DNA of 64,000 nucleotides, taken from NCBI GenBank assembly GCA_937959395.1, contig CALGLR010000011.1, positions 1-64,000 of the forward strand. The letters are read 5' to 3'. Shown here one piece after another: positions 62,641 to 64,000 of this stretch. Both the position numbers and the translations under genes were made by a program. Position 1 is the first letter of the stretch. Every line of letters begins with the position of its first letter. The notes beneath the pieces were generated by a model, which was not told the DNA's origin, made no database searches, and saw only the letters and a list, made by a program, of their open reading frames with translations. The DNA comes from an uncultured Flavobacteriaceae bacterium (lineage in GTDB: Bacteria > Bacteroidota > Bacteroidia > Flavobacteriales > Flavobacteriaceae).

Positions 62641-63255
62641 TTATAGCGATTTCAATGCTTTTGAAATCGCTTGCCTCGAAGCACCTATTAAATCACCTAA
62701 ATCTTTTTGAGTGAGAAGGTCGAAAAGCAGGTAGCTTTCATCATTAATATCTTGAATCGTAATATTAAAGAAACGCTGTAAATACTTAATTTTCTCAATA
62801 GTTCCTTTTTCATTTATTGTGCCTAGCTTTTTTTCAGCATTACACCATCTTTGAACAATGTATGATATGAACCATTCAGAAACAACTGGATTTTCGATAA
62901 TCATTTTTTTAAAAAATGAAAGATCATAAATACGCATTTGTGTATCTACTATTGCTTTAGAAAATTCTTGAAATTCGTTACTAAGATATTTTAAATTTCC
63001 AAAGAAATCCTTGTGTTGTAAAACATCATAAACATACTCTTTTCCTAATTCGGAATAGCCGCCTAACTTTACACTGCCCTGTATAATTTCATAAATAGAA
63101 TCATGCCTTGTTGATACTTGATAAACGTAATCTCCTTTTTTAAAAACTTTTTCTTTTACAAGTGTACTTATATCTATATCTAAATTGTCCTTGAGATAAT
63201 TATAAAAATTAAAAGAAAAATGTACTTTACTAATAGGTCTTGAATAACCAGGCAT
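62641..63255 (-). CDS. Crp/Fnr family transcriptional regulator
   Basis: A 204-residue protein. Residues 30-120 are a cyclic-nucleotide-binding-like sensor (KVFKKGDYVYQVSTRHDSIY, EIIQGSVKLGGYSELGKEYV); residues 160-204 are the helix-turn-helix (LLTQKDLGDLIGASRQAISK). There are too few cysteines for an Fe-S cluster as in Fnr. It ends only four residues after the recognition helix (ALKSL), without the usual wing. The frame stays open 17 codons upstream to the stop codon of the E1 gene, but without an ATG. It lies 51 bp after the E1 gene and may be cotranscribed with it. Confidence 0.85.
   Translation of the reverse strand: MPGYSRPISKVHFSFNFYNYLKDNLDIDISTLVKEKVFKKGDYVYQVSTRHDSIYEIIQGSVKLGGYSELGKEYVYDVLQHKDFFGNLKYLSNEFQEFSKAIVDTQMRIYDLSFFKKMIIENPVVSEWFISYIVQRWCNAEKKLGTINEKGTIEKIKYLQRFFNITIQDINDESYLLFDLLTQKDLGDLIGASRQAISKALKSL
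62646..62670 (-). terminator. hairpin at the end of the Crp/Fnr gene
   Basis: GCGATTTCAA (62646-62655) and TTGAAATCGC (62661-62670) form a perfect 10-bp stem with a 5-nt loop. It covers the last codons of the coding region; TATAATTTTG follows in the transcript. It is a likely terminator built into the gene end, in the 36-bp gap between convergent genes. Confidence 0.6.
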
Positions 63256-63306
63256 AGATACGCGTTTTCCTACAATATAGTCAATAAAGTTAAAACGTTC
63301 ATGTGA

Positions 63307-64000
63307 TTAATAATTAAGTAACTCCTCAATTTTTACTTTAATTTTTTCAGTTGAAGGAATCATCGTCTCTTCTAAAACCGAATTTAAAGGAATTGCTGGC
63401 ATGTTTTCGCTTCCAATAGTCATTACAGGTGCATCCAAATATTTAAAACATTCTTCCTGAATTTTACTAGCTAAAGCTCTTGCAAAACTGTTATTGCTAG
63501 GCTCTTCTGTTACCACAAGACATTTTCCTGTTTTTTTAACCGATTTCATAATGATGTCTTCATCTAGAGGAAATAAAGTTCTCAAATCTACGACTTCCAC
63601 TTGATCTCTCATTCCTTTAGTCGCATTCATTGCCCAATGTACTCCCATACCATAACTTACAATGGTTAATGTTTCTTTATTCTCTTGTTTCCATATTTCT
63701 TGCAGTATGTTTGCTTTTCCAAAAGGAAGCATGTAATCTTCGGCAGGCTCTATAGAAGTCGCTCCTTTAGTACCTGGCACTTTACTCCAATATAATCCTT
63801 TGTGTTCTAGAAAAACTACTGGATTAGGGTCGTAATAAGCTGCTTTTAACAATCCTTTTAAATCGGCACCATTACTAGGATATGCAATTTTAATACCTCT
63901 AATATTTGTTAAGATACTTTCTACTGAAGATGAATGATAAGGACCTCCACTTCCATAAGCACCAATTGGCACTCTAAGAATCATGCTTACTGGCCATTTT
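63307..64000 (-). CDS. 2-oxoacid dehydrogenase E1 component, beta part (partial)
   Basis: The 3' 231 codons of a thiamine-diphosphate dehydrogenase E1 gene; the frame stays open through the right edge (KWPVSMILRVPIGAYGSGGP). Visible parts are the end of the pyrimidine-binding domain (HSSSVESILTNIRGIKIAYP, PVVFLEHKGLYW) and the full transketolase C-terminal domain (ETLTIVSYGMGVHWAMNATK, EVVDLRTLFPLDEDIIMKSV, CLVVTEEPSNNSFARALASK). This pattern suits a branched-chain or pyruvate E1 beta; in Flavobacteriia it is often fused to the alpha part. Specificity cannot be told from this piece. Confidence 0.9.
   Translation of the reverse strand, partial: KWPVSMILRVPIGAYGSGGPYHSSSVESILTNIRGIKIAYPSNGADLKGLLKAAYYDPNPVVFLEHKGLYWSKVPGTKGATSIEPAEDYMLPFGKANILQEIWKQENKETLTIVSYGMGVHWAMNATKGMRDQVEVVDLRTLFPLDEDIIMKSVKKTGKCLVVTEEPSNNSFARALASKIQEECFKYLDAPVMTIGSENMPAIPLNSVLEETMIPSTEKIKVKIEELLNY

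Noticed and set aside
63273-63302. Ten-codon leader peptide (MNVLTLLTIL) before the Crp/Fnr gene
   Set aside because: Too short to support; no hairpin pair or regulatory codon run around it.

Overview
The window is AT-rich chromosomal DNA from a member of the Bacteroidota, most likely a marine Flavobacteriaceae. This rests on SusC/SusD pairs, three proteins with a type IX secretion (T9SS) C-terminal sorting domain, several promoters of the Bacteroidota form TTG-N19/20-TAnnTTTG, zinc-free forms of S14 and L36, and many short SPII lipoproteins. The genus cannot be read from the sequence.

Layout. Positions 1-14,437 are one minus-strand ribosomal block in the order rpsL, rpsG, fusA, rpsJ, rplC, D, W, B, rpsS, rplV, rpsC, rplP, rpmC, rpsQ, rplN, X, E, rpsN, H, rplF, R, rpsE, rpmD, rplO, secY, infA, rpmJ, rpsM (partial). 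There is no tuf, map or adk. A strong promoter lies before rpsL, and a three-hairpin spacer separates rpsJ from rplC. Positions 14,543-33,850 are plus-strand outer-membrane genes: an Omp85-like protein, a SusC/SusD/lipoprotein unit, an FG-GAP/ASPIC-UnbV lipoprotein, a T9SS-exported arylsulfotransferase-like protein, and a second SusC/SusD unit with two lipoproteins. No glycoside hydrolase, polysaccharide lyase or sulfatase accompanies them.

Positions 33,900-49,700 hold mixed housekeeping genes: rlmB, a rhomboid protease, rarA, a three-gene envelope operon, a YjjG-type nucleotidase, a polysaccharide-deacetylase-like protein, an LCM-type methyltransferase, radC, a DUF1569 protein, a PaiB-like flavoprotein, a membrane protein with an ExbD-like tail, an mpl-type Mur ligase and a TPR protein. 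Positions 49,857-64,000 hold a 2,043-residue alpha-2-macroglobulin, small lipoproteins, a T9SS metzincin protease, a DoxX-like protein, a T9SS lamin-tail/nuclease fusion, a Crp/Fnr regulator and the 3' part of a 2-oxoacid dehydrogenase E1 gene.

The least expected signal is in repeats rather than genes. A 7-bp satellite (TAGCCTT) sits in the same phase directly on the TAG stop codons of two unrelated genes, with 6.6 and 18.6 copies. At least four diverged copies of a palindromic, MITE-like element lie in gene gaps between 39.9 and 56.4 kb; one carries a 24-bp insert of a second repeat type. Similar repeat DNA appears in frame inside the alpha-2-macroglobulin gene. In two places a repeat arm seems to supply the -33 element of a promoter. 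I found no CRISPR array, prophage, insertion sequence, tRNA or rRNA gene.
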